From positions 1,610,864 through 1,674,863 of the forward strand of contig JALMGJ010000062.1 in the NCBI GenBank assembly GCA_023362775.1: DNA of 64,000 bases, in the 5' to 3' direction. The notes beneath the pieces are model-generated. The model worked only from the letters and a program-made list of their open reading frames with translations, searched no databases and was not told the origin of the DNA. The DNA is from Charina bottae. Taxonomy: Eukaryota > Chordata > Lepidosauria > Squamata > Charinaidae. The stretch's first letter is position 1; each line of letters opens with the position of its first letter. Made by a program: the position numbers and the translations under genes. Below are positions 1-19,145 of the stretch, piece after piece.

Positions 1-59
1 GGGGGGGACCCCACCGGGACGCCCCAGAAGTGCCAACGGAGCTGCTGGAAAGCACCAGG

Positions 60-155
60 ACTTGATAGTTAGCAACCCCCCTTTCAAGAAAAGATTGGAC
101 AACCATTTGTCCGAGATGGTATGAGGATTCTATGATTCTATGATTCTAATCAGAG
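60..155 (+). mobile_element. CR1-like LINE 3' end
   Basis: ACCATTTGTCCGAGATGGTATGAGG followed directly by ATTCTATG octamer repeats, the CR1 3' signature (middle lost). Confidence 0.65.
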
Positions 156-450
156 CAGAGAAGCTCAAATCATCATTTTTTGCTTGCTGCTTGGACTCCG
201 GAAAGTGTTCTGCGCCCCCCCCCCCCAGCCTTCCTTTCAACCCTCTTCCACCATCGTGGCCAGAGTGTTCCGGGTTCAAAGCAAGACACCCCCCTTTCGT
301 CTTTCCTTCCTCCGGAGCGCTGCTCTGTCCCCCAAATCTATGGCATTCGTCCCCTGCCCACCCAAAGTCTTTGATGTGCCTCCGGGGCGGGGGGGGCTCC
401 CAAACATACATCTCCATCTACTAGATCTTCACCTAGTGCTTTGTCAACTA

Positions 451-840
451 CAGGTAGTCCTCGCTTAACAACCATTTGTTTAGTGACAGTTCGGACTTAC
501 GCCGATGCTGAAAAAAACCGACTTACGACCGGTCCTCACACTTACGACCGTCACAGCGTCCATGTGGCCACATGATCACGATTTGGGAGCTTGGCAACCG
601 GTCTGCATTTATGACTGTCTCAGCGTCCCGCGGTCACGTGATCATTATTTTCAACCTTCCCGGCTGGCTTCTGGCAAGCAGAATCATTGGGGAACCACGT
701 GATTCGCTTAATGATCACATGGTTCGCTTAACGGCCGCCACAAAGGAGGTCGTAAAATCGGGTTGGATTCACTTAATGACCGCTTCGTTTAGCAACCGAA
801 ATTCTGGTCCCAATTGTGGTCGTTAAGTGAGGATTACCTG
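451..840 (+). mobile_element. Tigger-like MITE, full length
   Basis: First of about 17 copies. Terminal inverted repeats CAGGTAGTCCTCGCTTAAC / GTTAAGCGAGGACTACCTG (here with small changes), flanked by TA on both sides, as for Tc1/mariner (pogo/Tigger) elements. No transposase. Interior holds repeated CACGTG-containing segments. I call + the orientation whose left end reads ...AACCATTTGTTTAG. Confidence 0.88.
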
Positions 841-1044
841 TAGAGGAAACTTATTCCTATTGTATTCCTCGCCAGCTTGCGTTAGGACTGCTGGAGTTTC
901 GGATCAAGCCAACCCATGAAGGAGCATTAAATTAAAATCGATTTGAAAAGGCTGGGGGGGGAAAGTGACCTGATTTCTTCTTCTTTGGAACTATGAAAAA
1001 CATCTTCTGTTAGCCTCCAATTTGATACTTCCTATAGCTGGAAG

Positions 1045-1160
1045 TCTCAGGACTCAGCTCACCTTCTCTGGATCCAAAACCTAAGATTGATTGGCATTGG
1101 GATGGGAGACCACCAGGAAATCTCAGAATTGCAGGCGAGATAAAAGAAGACACTGGCAAA
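1045..1160 (+). mobile_element. 5S rRNA-derived SINE fragment
   Basis: Contains GGCATTGGGATGGGAGACC, the 5S internal region followed by ACCAGGAAATCTCAG as in reptile 5S SINEs. Heavily decayed. Confidence 0.55.
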
Positions 1161-1373
1161 ACACACTTCCGTGTTGGTGCCACAAAAACCCCACAGGTAG
1201 GTTAAGAGTAACAAGTTGGAAGCTTAGCAGGCCCAAAACTTTCTGTACAAACGGATTTAAATTCTAAGCCACATTGGGAAGGAATCTGGCTGAAAAGTGG
1301 AACATGTGCAGTTTCTCTGCGTCCTACCTTTTTATTAATTAACCGAACACACTGTTTTTCAATCTCACAAATT

Positions 1374-1528
1374 GAAGATGTGTGGACTTCAACTCCCAGA
1401 ATTCCCCAGCCAAGAGGTACGGACTTTAACTCCCAGAATTCCCTAGCCAGCAAGGGCAGACTTCACATCCCAGAATTCTGGGAGTTGAAATCCACCCCTC
1501 TTAAAGTTGCTGAGATTGAGAAACACTG
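1374..1528. mobile_element. hAT-type hairpin MITE, left end decayed
   Basis: Three copies of ACTTCAACTCCCAGAATTC-like sequence and right end TTGAGAAACACTG. Confidence 0.75.
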
Positions 1529-2114
1529 AACTAACAATTAATTAATCAAATGATTAATCAGAGCCACAGAATGACAGCGGAAATCAAATCCGCACGTGCA
1601 AGTAGATTCTGCCCGATTTAAATATGGTCAACTGTACTTTCAACCGTCCTTGTAAGGGGAAGACCAAGTCCCTGGGGAAAGAGGATGCAATTCAACCCAC
1701 TCCCTGCAGAGCTTGCTTTCTACATGCAGGGTTGTCAACGATTCAAAAGGGAAGTTTCCCACCACCCATTTCCCATTTTCTGTTGGACTCTTTCCAAGTC
1801 AGGCCAGAGAAGAGAGACGGGTGTGACTGTTCAGATTCTTTTGACAAATTTTCTCAGCAAGGCTTATATCAAGTCCGGATCAATATATTCATGGAACTGG
1901 AAGCGGGAACCCACAAGAGGAAATATCAAATAACTTGGGGTGGAATTTATTTTCCAAGATGATACCCGTAAGGGGCACAGATCTACAGGGATCCACCCAT
2001 TCACCTTTTCAGGCATCCAACAAGATTCCTCTCATCCCCAAGGTCCAGATTAAACCTGAATTTCTCCAACGGCCATATTTTTCATTTTACAGAGATATTT
2101 CTGTCCTCCCATTA

Positions 2115-2471
2115 CAGATAGTCTTTGCTTAACGACCACAATTGGGACCGGAATTTCAGTTGCTAAGTGAAGCGGTCATTAAGTGAATCTGACCCGATTT
2201 TATGACCTTTTATGCGGCGGTCGTTAAGTTCCCCATTGAGTTTGCTTGCCAGAAGCCGGCCGGGAAGGTCGAAAATGGCGATCACGTGACCATGGGACGC
2301 TGCAACGGTCATAAATGCGAACCAGTTGCCAAGCGCCCAAATCATGATCACGTGATCATGGGGATGCTGCGATGGTCGTAAGTGTGAAGACCCATCATAA
2401 GTCGTTTTTTTCAGCACTGTCGTAAGTCCGAACTGTCATTAAACAAATGGTTGTTAAGCGAGGACTACCTG
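2115..2471 (-). mobile_element. Tigger-like MITE, full length
   Basis: Left end CAGATAGTCTTTGCTTAAC, right end GCGAGGACTACCTG, TA on both flanks. Two TCACGTGA-type motifs inside. Confidence 0.87.
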
Positions 2472-2945
2472 TATCAGCCCAAAATGTTTAGGTTTTCCAA
2501 ATTGCACAAAAACCTGCCGTGTCTAATTTATCTCATGCACAAACAAGGTATTGTTGGGGGGTGTCTGTTTTTGCAGAGATCTCGCCCAGCCACCCCCAAA
2601 AGAATCAAAAAGCAAAGAATCATAAAATTATAAAACCGTCAGGTCGAGGGCTGTAAAACCAGTCATGTAAATCTAAAGAACCATAAAACAAAGGCTTAAA
2701 GGATTGCCTCTGGAACAAAGAAATAAAATGAAATAACATCATAAACGCCAAGAGGAGGTGAGACAGAAATGCAGATTATGATTGTGTTGGTTGAAGAGAG
2801 AGCAGTCCCTAAAAAGGACAGTTTTGCCATATGGTGGAAAGCCATGAAAATCACCAGTGTTTGCAGGGGATCAAAAATAAAAAATTAATGAATAATTACT
2901 TATAAATAATAAAGTAACAATTAATAATTATTAATTATTAATAAA
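2472..2945. other. AT-rich intron
   Basis: A/T-rich, ends with TAATAATTATTAATTATTAA before BovB. No gene signal. Confidence 0.6.
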
Positions 2946-3325
2946 GTATTGATGCTGTCGAGCTGTGGTGCTGGAGAAGACTCTTGAGAGTCCCTTGGAC
3001 TGCAAGGAGGTCAAACCAGTCAATCCTAAAGGAAATCAACCCTGACTGCTCATTGGAAGGACAGATGCTGAAGCTGAAGCTCAAATACTTTGGCCACCTA
3101 ATGCGAAGAGAGGACTCACTGGAAAAGACCCTGATGCTGGGAAAGACTGGAGGCAAAAGGAGAAGGGGACGGCAGAGGATGGGATGGTTAGATAGCCTCA
3201 CCGATGCAACGAACATGAATTTGAGTAAACTCCGAGAGACAGTAGAGGACAGGAAGGCCTGGCATGCTATGGTCCATGAGGTCACAAAGAGTCGGACACG
3301 ACTAAACGACTGAACAACAACAAAA
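2946..3325 (+). mobile_element. RTE-BovB LINE 3' fragment
   Basis: Encodes the BovB ORF C-terminus (LLRVPWTARRSNQSILKEIN ... HEVTKSRTRLND) then a stop and the tail CTAAACGACTGAACAACAAC. 5'-truncated. Confidence 0.93.
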
Positions 3326-3448
3326 TAATAAAATAGAGTATAAAGCAGTATTATAAAAAGTTTTGTGCCACCATCTGGATAACACATCACATTATTAACT
3401 AAGTTTAATTTATTTATTCATCACTTTTTATAATATTACTTTTTACTC

Positions 3449-4050
3449 TGTAAAAGTGGAAGCAGTGACAGATTTTATTTTCTTGGGCTCCAAGATCACC
3501 GCAGACGGTGACTGCAGCCATGAAATTAAAAGACGCTTGTTCCTTGGGAGGAAAGCTATGGCAAACCTAGACAGCATATTAAAAAGCAGAGACATCACCT
3601 TGCCGACAAAGGTCCGTATAGTTAAAGCTATGGTTTTTCCAGTAGTAATGTATGGCTGTGAGAGTTGGACCATAAGGAAGGCTGAGCGCCGAAGAAGTGA
3701 TGCTGTCGAGCTGTGGTGCTGGAGAAGACTCTTGAGAGTCCCTTGGACTGCAAGGAGGTCAAACCAGGCAATCCTAAAGGAAATCAACCCTGACTGCTCA
3801 CTGGAAGGACAGACGCTGAAGCTGAAGCTCAAATACTTTGGCCACCTAATGCGAAGAGAGGACTCCCTGGAAAAGACCCTGATGCTGGGAAAGACGGAGG
3901 GCAAAAGGAGAAGGGGACGGCAGAGGATGAGATGGCAAGACAGCATCACCGATGTAATGAACGGGAGGCAGTGGAGGACAAGAAGGCCTGGCGTGCTATG
4001 GCCCATGGGGTCACGAAGAGTCGGACACGACTAAACGACTGAACAACAAA
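3449..4050 (+). mobile_element. RTE-BovB LINE 3' fragment
   Basis: Longer than its neighbour: starts at VEAVTDFIFLGSKITADGDC and keeps an open frame almost to the 3' end. Lies in the same orientation 124 bp beyond the previous copy. It lacks about 30 bp after DVMN relative to other copies. Confidence 0.93.
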
Positions 4051-5355
4051 AAATTGATGAATCATTATCCATAGATAACGTAACAATTATTCATAAATGA
4101 TAACTAATAAATTAATAACAATGAAAATCATATCACTAATAAATAATAAAAGCGGGTTGTGACCCTGCAATGCAAACTGCACCCTTTACAGCCTGGGGTG
4201 CACCACTGCAATGCGCGTGGGAGCCTTTGATGAAGACAAGAGAATCGTTGAAGGGACCACCTGCTCCAACCCCCTTTCGAGGCGGGAGTCTGCCTCCACC
4301 GCCGCCACACGCCTCCAGCGGAGAGGCCGCCGGTGCCAAACAGCTCTCCTGAACTCCAAGAATCAGGGTCTCCGCCAGCAGCTGCAAAGCCAAATCTTCA
4401 GAGGTACAAATATTTATCCTGCCAGGCTAAGGGAAAGAAACCTGGCCTCACCTCGCCACCGAGGAGGGCAAGGCTGGCATTTGGCCAAGGCCATCGCTAG
4501 CCAGATCATCCAGGGCAAGGATTAAAGTCTGCGGAAAAGCGATGTTCTTCATAGCTCCTGAAAGGCGGATAAATTCCCAGAGCAGCTCGATGGTTAGCCC
4601 AGGTTAGCCTGGATTTTACTTTTTATTTCATAGAATCCTAGAATTGGAGGGGACCTCGGCGGTCATCTAGTCGAACCCCCTGCCTGCCCAGGGCAGGAAT
4701 CCTCAAACCGTCCTGGACAAATTGGAGGTTTTCAATTTGAGATCGGAGAGCTATTTGTCCGGGACGGTTTGAGGATTCCTGCCCTGGGCAGGCAGGGGGT
4801 TCAACTAGATGACCGCCGAGGTCCCTTCCAATTCTAGGATTCTATGAAATAAAAAGTAAAATCCAGGCTCCGGGATCACCCACAACTTCAAGAGGATCCT
4901 ATCCGCTGAATGCACGTTACCTTTTTATTTGGGGTCTCGGAGATCTCAATGCAGCACAAGGCTATTTCCCCGCACAACAGCCCTGCGAGGTAGACTAGGC
5001 TGGCCACTCAGCGCACTTTCACAGCCACAGGCAGACTACAAGCGCCACCCAGTCCAACACCAACACCAAACCATCTCCATTCCTGACCGATAAAATACAT
5101 TCGAATTTTCTTTCAAACGAACTCCGACTTGCAAACCAAAACTGGGAACCGTTTGCTCAAATGCCATTTGCGTTTGGCTCAGGTCGGGTCCGAACGGCTC
5201 GAATGATCGCTTTGGAAGAAAAAGGAAGCACGCAAGGTTAGTTTTAATGTTGGTTAGTTTGCGGTGGCTTCACATATGCGTTTGACAAACCCGTGGCTCG
5301 CTGTATTAAGCAAGCTGAGGTTTCTAGTCCCTTTGAGGGTTGAAAGGCCCAGGAA
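4051..5355. other. PLEKHG5 intron around the CR1 palindrome
   Basis: 4130-4525 is GC-rich and carries short frames on both strands without homology. 4870-5355 shows nothing. Confidence 0.55.
4606..4869. repeat. 264-bp near-perfect inverted repeat built on a CR1 end
   Basis: Arms of about 118 bp at 4606-4723 and 4752-4869 with a ~28-bp loop. Only a few mismatches. Both arms include CR1 3' sequence plus non-CR1 flank AGCCTGGATTTTACTTTTTA. Confidence 0.93.
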
Positions 5356-6027
5356 TTACAGACTTACATACTGTCCCGGTTTCCAACGTCCAGGCTGACC
5401 GCGCGGCCCGTCTCGGACCAGACGCTCTCGTTCCACCCGACGGCTCCGGCCGGATTCTTCTGCTTCGTGGCAAAAGTCCCTGCAGGGTCTTGCCAGCCCC
5501 CTGGAGAGTCCAGACTTCTCAGACTGAGAATTGTACAGCCGGATCCGAGCGGCCACAAACCCCGGCGCTACGGCCAGCTCCCAGCCAAAGGGTTCGTCCA
5601 GGAGATGTTGGAAGCGCGCATAATGCGGGGCTGGGCACTCGCTGCCGGTGGGAACGTCCCATCTCCTCCATTTGGGGCTGAACATGGCTCGATCGTCTAG
5701 TGCCGCATGGTTCTCATCGAGGGAGACGGCCCGCTGTCCTGGGCGCAGATTCCAAACAGCAGAGAGCAAACCCTCTCCCCGAGGGTTGCACCCATGGGCG
5801 AGGTGTCGCAGCTCTGAATCCAAAGCCAGCCGGCTGGGAGGAGGCCAACCAGGGCCCCGAAGGGGGCTGATGGGCTTTGGCAGCCTCAGCTTACTCAAAA
5901 GGCTTGGAATACAGCAGAAACGCTGAGCAGCACAAAAATGGGAGGCTGCAGTCTCAGCGGCTCGGCGGACGCAGGCTGGACTGAGGCCGAGATCAGCTTT
6001 GGGAGCAGCTGTCATCAGGCTTGGCAC
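5356..6027 (-). other. Unassigned 223-codon open frame
   Basis: Open for 672 bp in a GC-rich non-repeat block of the PLEKHG5 intron. Contains MFSPKWRRWDVPTGSECPAP and FGWELAVAPGFVAARIRLYN, protein-like in composition but not recognised. A donor-like CAGTAT|gtaagt sits at its 3' end (about 5364) and tgtgctgctcag at about 5928. Other minus frames are broken. No homology to PLEKHG5 was seen. Could be a chance frame, a lineage-specific exon or a decayed transposon. Confidence 0.25.
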
Positions 6028-6392
6028 GGTGGCACTTCCTGGTTCTTGTGGGAGACCCGGCAGGGCGGAGCGCTCATAAATTACTCCAAAGGTCAGGCTC
6101 TGGAGCAGCTAAAGTTCTCTTACGCAAACCAATCAATCAATCGTAATTTCTTTACCGTCCAAGACCAAACACTGGGAACCGAATGGCAAGGAAGAGCAAC
6201 TCCCAGTTTTTCTTTGCACCGGACCGTAATTTTTCTTTTCGGCCAGAATCACAAACTGTGAGAGGGACAGGCCGTAGAAGTCTTTTAACGAAATCGACAA
6301 GGTAAATAGGCTGAATCGTAACACTAAACCAAGCCCACAAAAGTTGGACTTTACCAGCAGCTATAGCACGGAGCAAGCAAAGTTCTGATTTA
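6028..6392. other. PLEKHG5 intron, unique
   Basis: No recognisable feature. Confidence 0.55.
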
Positions 6393-7483
6393 AATTAAAT
6401 TTTAAAAAATAAAATAAAATAATAAAATAATATAATAAAATAATATAATAAAATAAAATAATAAATAAAATAAAATAAAATAAAATAAAATAAATTAAAA
6501 TAAAATAAAATAATAAATAAAATAATAAATAAAATAAAATAAAATAAAATAAAATAAAATAATAAAATAAAATTAAAATAATAAAATAAAATAAAATAAA
6601 ATAAAATAAATAAAATAATAAAATTAAATTAAAATAATAAAATAAAATAAAATAAAATAAATAAAATAAAATAAAATAAATAAAATGAAATGAAATAAAA
6701 TAAAATAATAAATAAAATAATAAATAAAATAAAATAAAATAAAATAATAAAATTAAATTAAAATAATAAAATTAAAATAAAATAAAATAAAATAAATAAA
6801 ATAATATAATAAAATAAAACAATAAAATAAAATAAAATAATAAATAAAATAATAAATAAAATAAAATAAAATAAAATAATAAAATTAAATTAAAATAATA
6901 AAATTAAAATAAAATAAAATAAAATAATATAAAATAAATAAAATAAAATAATAAAATAAAATAAAATAAAATAAAATAAAATAAAATAAAATGAAATGAA
7001 ATGAAATGAAATAAAATAAAATGAAATGAAATAAAATAAAATAATAAATAAAATAATAAATAAAATAAAGTAAAATAAAATAATAAAATTAAATTAAAAT
7101 AATAAAATTAAAATAAAATAAAATAAAATAAAATAAATAAAATAATATAATAAAATAAAATAATAAAATAAAATAAAATAAAATAAAATAATAAATAAAA
7201 TAATAAATAAAATAAAATAAAATAAAATAATAAAATTAAATTAAAATAATAAAATTAAAATAAAATAAAATAAAATAAAATAAAATAAAATAAAATAAAT
7301 AAAATAAAATAATAAAATAAAATAAAATAAAATAAAATAAAATAAAATAATAAATAAAATAAAATAAAATAAAATAAAATAAAATAAAATAAAATAAAAT
7401 AAAATAAAATAAAATAAATAAAATAAAATAAAATTAAAATAAATGAAATGAAATGAAATGAAATGAAATGAAATAAAATGAAA
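6393..7483. repeat. 1.1-kb (AAAAT)n/(AAATAAT)n array
   Basis: Almost pure A/T in AAAAT, AATAAAAT and AAATG variants, with larger blocks (ATAATAAAATTAAATTAAAA) recurring near 6610, 6745, 6880, 7080 and 7230, so there is a second-level period of about 135-200 bp. In the PLEKHG5 intron. Confidence 0.95.
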
Positions 7484-7574
7484 TCTCTCTTGAGCTGAAC
7501 TCTAGGACCTATCCATTTTGGTAGGGCTAGGGAAGTGAGTTGTCATGGCTTTCTTTTGACCTCCTGGCCTGGCT

Positions 7575-7665
7575 TCCAATTTTTGGATCTCCTGTTGGTC
7601 TTCCATCCAAACATTAACCCACTTCCCGCCAGCTTTCCGAGATCAGCCAAGGTTAGTCATGTGCT
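7575..7665 (-). mobile_element. 5S rRNA-derived SINE fragment
   Basis: Reverse complement shows TTTCCGAGATC partner GATCTCGGAAAGCTGG and GGATGGAAGACC, i.e. the 5S A-box/IE/C-box region. Confidence 0.55.
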
Positions 7666-8559
7666 GCCACCTGCCTGCTGGTGATAATGAAGAACAGGCA
7701 TAAACATCAACACTCCTTTCTCGGCAAGGCTGTGCAGGAGCGGTTCCGGAAGGCACAGATCTCGGTTGGTCGCTCTAGAAATCCACAAATGGGGAAGTGA
7801 TGTCATCACAGCTTGGACCAGCAGAAGGAGGAGTGTAAAATAAAATGAGGAAATATTTTCTGCCTAGTAAAGACAGAAGTGCAGCCAGCACGCCAGCTTT
7901 CGCCCACCTGATGTGACTGAAGAAAGCTGGATGTCTCTCCTTGGATGAGCAACCTGGCAATCCATTTTCAGTAACCCTCCAGGATGTGCATCGATCAAGA
8001 ATATAAGGACCCCCAACAATGCCTGCAGTTGGATCTTTGGAGAACATTTCTTTTATTTCTAAGACAAACGTCTATGCCAATTCTAGCCAGTGAGCAAAAG
8101 ACAAATAGGATGGTACAGACCCCAGATTTTAGACACCGTAGAATCATACCTGCTACCTTTCACATTGCTGGCAGGACATACAATTTCACGCTACTCTACA
8201 AATAAAGCCAGGGAAAAGAGGCAAGGTTGAACACCTCTGCTAAGTGGCTACATGCAAAACGTGCATCTGGAAGCAGACCGACAGGTGCTACGAAGCCTAA
8301 TGTTCCAAAACATCTGGAGGGCACAACGTTGGAGAAGGCTGGTATCAAACTCCTGATGTCCCTTATCGACGTCGGTATCAGTTTTCTTTCCCACAAAGCT
8401 AACTTCTGATGTGATTTACGGCGAACGACTTTTGCCTCTTATCGGTTGTATATTCATCTCGGCTTTTAACAACTATTCAAGATGTGTCGTGGTCCTCGCA
8501 CCCCAATCCATAGACACGTGTTCTGCAGCTGGTTTTCCAGTTCAATATTATGAAAACCT

Positions 8560-8716
8560 CCTAATGCTGTTAGGGTGATGTTAGGAAGACCCGGAGATGG
8601 AGTGGGCTCCTCTTCTTTGGATGTGGTCAAGCAAAACTCTCCAATGCGTTAATTTGGATGAGTGTACCAAGCAGAGGTAGGGTTGGACTTGATGACCTCA
8701 AGAGCCCCTTTCAGCT
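8560..8716 (+). mobile_element. CR1-like LINE 3' fragment
   Basis: GTTAGGAAGACCCGGAGATG... GGTTGGACTTGATGACCTCA ... GAATTCTATAG. Confidence 0.65.
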
Positions 8717-8886
8717 CGAGAATTCTATAGTGTATGTGTGCATACATACCCAGACACACGGATATGGGGAGGGGCTATAATTATGAACACACCGCTCTGC
8801 TGTTGTAAAACCACACCCAGATAGCTCATAGTCCAGGAAAATGAGGCAAAACAGGGCAAATGTGTGGCTTTAAAAGACAGAGAGGT

Positions 8887-9220
8887 TAAAGGTCAAGGTT
8901 CCCCCCGCACAGTTGTGCAGTTGTGTCCGACTCTAGGTGCCGGTGCTCAACTCCGTTTGTTAGCCTAAGAGCCAGCGTTGTCCGAAGACGCTTCCACGGT
9001 CATGTGGCTGGCATGACGCGTGCGGAACGCTGTTACCTTCCCACCGAAGTGGCACCTATTCATCTACTTGCATTTGCATGCTTTCAATTTGCTAGGTTGG
9101 CAAGAGCTGGGGCCGGTGCGGGAGCTCACTCCGTCACGCGGGACTAGGGATTCGAACCTCCGAACTTGCGATCTTCCGATCGACAAGCCTGGCGTCTTAC
9201 CCGCTGAGCCACCACGCCCC
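8887..9220 (-). mobile_element. Sauria-type SINE with BovB tail
   Basis: tRNA-like head at the right (GGTGGCTCAGCGGGTAAGAC; box B GGTTCGAATCCC), tail at the left with GTCGGACACAACT and AACCTTGACCTTTAA. Pol III type, non-coding. Confidence 0.88.
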
Positions 9221-9308
9221 TTTTCTGGAATGCTATACTACGATGCTAATTAGCTAAAGCTAGGATCACCCTTGGAAAAGGGATTGAATATCTTAGTCCT
9301 CCCTCCAT

Positions 9309-9325
9309 CATCATCATCATCATCA

Positions 9326-9369
<44 letters not shown>
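9309..9369. repeat. (ATC)n/(ATT)n microsatellite
   Basis: CATCATCAT then (ATT)n, adjoining the reversed L2 end. Confidence 0.95.
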
Positions 9370-9425
9370 TAAATGTATACACTGCCCCTCTCACTATAAA
9401 AGCGACTCTGGGCGGCTTACAAATA
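9365..9425 (-). mobile_element. L2-like LINE 3' end fragment
   Basis: GCGACTCTGGGCGGCTTACA preceded by (ATT)n on the plus strand, i.e. reversed L2 tail. Confidence 0.5.
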
Positions 9426-9433
9426 GAAATTCC

Positions 9434-9709
9434 TATTCCATCCTCCCTCATTCCCCCTTCCTTCCCTCCTTCCTTCCTTCCTCCCCTCCCTCCCTCTTCC
9501 TTCCTTCCTTCCTTCCTTCCTTCCTTCCTTCCTTCCTTCCCTCCCTCCCTCCCTCCCTCCCTCCCTCCCTCCTTTTCCTTCCTTCCTTCCTTCCCTCCCT
9601 CCCTCCCTGCCTTTTTCTTCTGTCCTTCCTTTCTTTCCTCCCTCCCTGCCTTTTCCTTCTGTCCTTCCTTTCTTTCCTCCCTTTCCTCCCAAAAAATCCC
9701 ATTTCCCTC
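9434..9709. repeat. Polypyrimidine CCTT/CCCT array
   Basis: About 275 bases of almost pure C/T on the plus strand (TTCC)n and (CCCT)n with CTGCCTTTTTCTTCTGTCCT inserts; mirror-symmetric blocks could form triplex DNA. Open frames here are low-complexity artefacts. Confidence 0.93.
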
Positions 9710-9717
9710 CCCAAATA

Positions 9718-10083
9718 CAGGTAGTCCTTGCTTAACAACCACAATTGGGACTGGAATTTTGGTTGCTAAGCAAAGTGGTCATTAAGCAAATTGCCGCAGG
9801 CGTTAAGCGAAGCACGTGGTCGTTAAGCGAATCACACGGTTCCCCATTGGTTTTGCTTGCCAGAAGCCGGCTGGGAAGATTGGAAATGGCGATCATGTGA
9901 CCCCAGGACACCGCGACGGTCATAAACGCGAACTGGTTGCCAAGCACCCAAATCGTGATCATGTGAGCATGGGGGATGCGGCAATGGTCATAAGTGTGAG
10001 GACCAGTCATAAGTCGTTTTTTTCAGCACCGTTTTAAGTCCGAACCGTCACTAAACAAATGGTTGTTAAGCGAGGACTGCCTG
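9718..10083 (-). mobile_element. Tigger-like MITE, full length
   Basis: TA-flanked, ends CAGGTAGTCCTTGC and GAGGACTGCCTG. Lies in the PLEKHG5 intron just downstream of the exon at 10362. Confidence 0.87.
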
Positions 10084-10361
10084 TACAGCTCACCCTCATT
10101 GCTCCCCCCCAGCCCTCAAAAGCTAAACAGGTTACATTGAAGCTGCAAGAAAAAGCCCCCTTTTGTTTTCTAGGCCCCCCCCCGATGCTATTTCCACCTT
10201 GGCCTGATAAGGTAACAACATCCAGACAAGGTAGTCTAAAGTCCCAGACAGCAGCACCGAACGCAGCCCCTTCCCCCCGACGGGCCAGTCCCTGATTCAT
10301 CTACTTCTGGACACGGGGAGGCCAGGAGAAGGGGTGCCCCACGCGCCCCCCCCCAACTCAC

Positions 10362-18139
<7,778 letters not shown>

Positions 18140-18499
18140 CTGGAGGGGCAAAAGGGAGAAGGAGGGAAGATGGCAGGGTCAAGATGAGCCGTTTGGGGAC
18201 GGACGAGGCGAAGGTGGGAAAGTGTAGCTTCTCACATGGGGGAGAAAATGGATACCCCCCATAACCCTGGATTGGGGGAAAACTGGGAATCTTTGGGGCG
18301 GCAGCCATGTTTAAAAGAAATCCCAACATACAACAATGCAGCTAAAAGGCCTGTTTGCGAATTACATCCGTACGGGGGAGACTTATTTTTAGACTACTGC
18401 CAAGTCAAGGAAAAGTCAATAATAGGAATTCAGTCCATGCATCCGTTTGGTCTATACTATAGCAATAAATAAAGCAAGGCTTCTGAACGGCATTCAAGT

Positions 18500-19145
18500 G
18501 AAGGAAGATATGTCTTGCAGACATGAGAAGAGAAATTCCCTTGCAGACAAGTGAAGGAAGAGGCATTCTCTTGCAGACATGAGAAGGAAGAGGCATTATC
18601 TTGCAGAAACATAAAGTATGAGAAATTCTCTTGCAGACATGTGAACGAAGAGAAATTCTCTTGCAGAGAAGGAAGAAGCATTCTCTTGCAGACATGAGAT
18701 GGAAGAGGCATTCTCTTGCAGACATGAGAAGGAAGAGAAATTCTCTTGCAGATATGTAAAGAATGAGAAATTATCTTGAAGACATGTGAAGGAAGAGGCA
18801 TTCTCTTGCAGAAACATAAGGTATGAGAATTTCTCTTGCAGACATGTGAACGAAGAGAAATTCTCTTGCAGAGAAGGAAGAAGCATTCTCTTGCAGACAT
18901 GAGATGGAAGAGAAATTCTCTTGCAGATATGTAAAGAATGAGAAATTATCTTGCAGACATGTGAAGGAAGCGAAGTTATCTTGCATGCTAGTGAAGCAAG
19001 AAGCATTCTCTTGCAGACAAATTAAGAAGCATCTCTTGTATAGAAGGGAAGGAAGAGGCATTCTCTTGCATACACATAAAATAAGCATTCTCTTGCATAC
19101 AAGTAAAGGAAGAGGCATCCTCTGGTATACAAATAAAAGGGGAAA
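18500..19145. repeat. Minisatellite, about 30-bp unit, about 21 copies
   Basis: Units like GAAGAGGCATTCTCTTGCAG followed by ACATGAGAAG. Two longer blocks (near 18600-18750 and 18800-18950) repeat each other in order, implying block duplication. Lies 360 bp upstream of the first recognised PLEKHG5 exon. Confidence 0.93.

Larger units (their letters stand above)
841..2114. other. PLEKHG5 intron, mostly unique
   Basis: Apart from the 5S-SINE piece and hairpin MITE listed, nothing recognised. Confidence 0.6.
7484..8886. other. PLEKHG5 intron
   Basis: Contains the reversed 5S-SINE piece and a CR1 end; the rest is unique with no coding signal. Confidence 0.55.

Noticed and set aside
8887..9220. 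tRNA gene
   Set aside because: The tRNA-like box A/box B belongs to a SINE head; no cloverleaf with proper acceptor stem.
9272..9742. Low-complexity frames (Leu/Ser/Pro and Lys/Glu/Gly)
   Set aside because: ATT and CCTT microsatellites read in frame.
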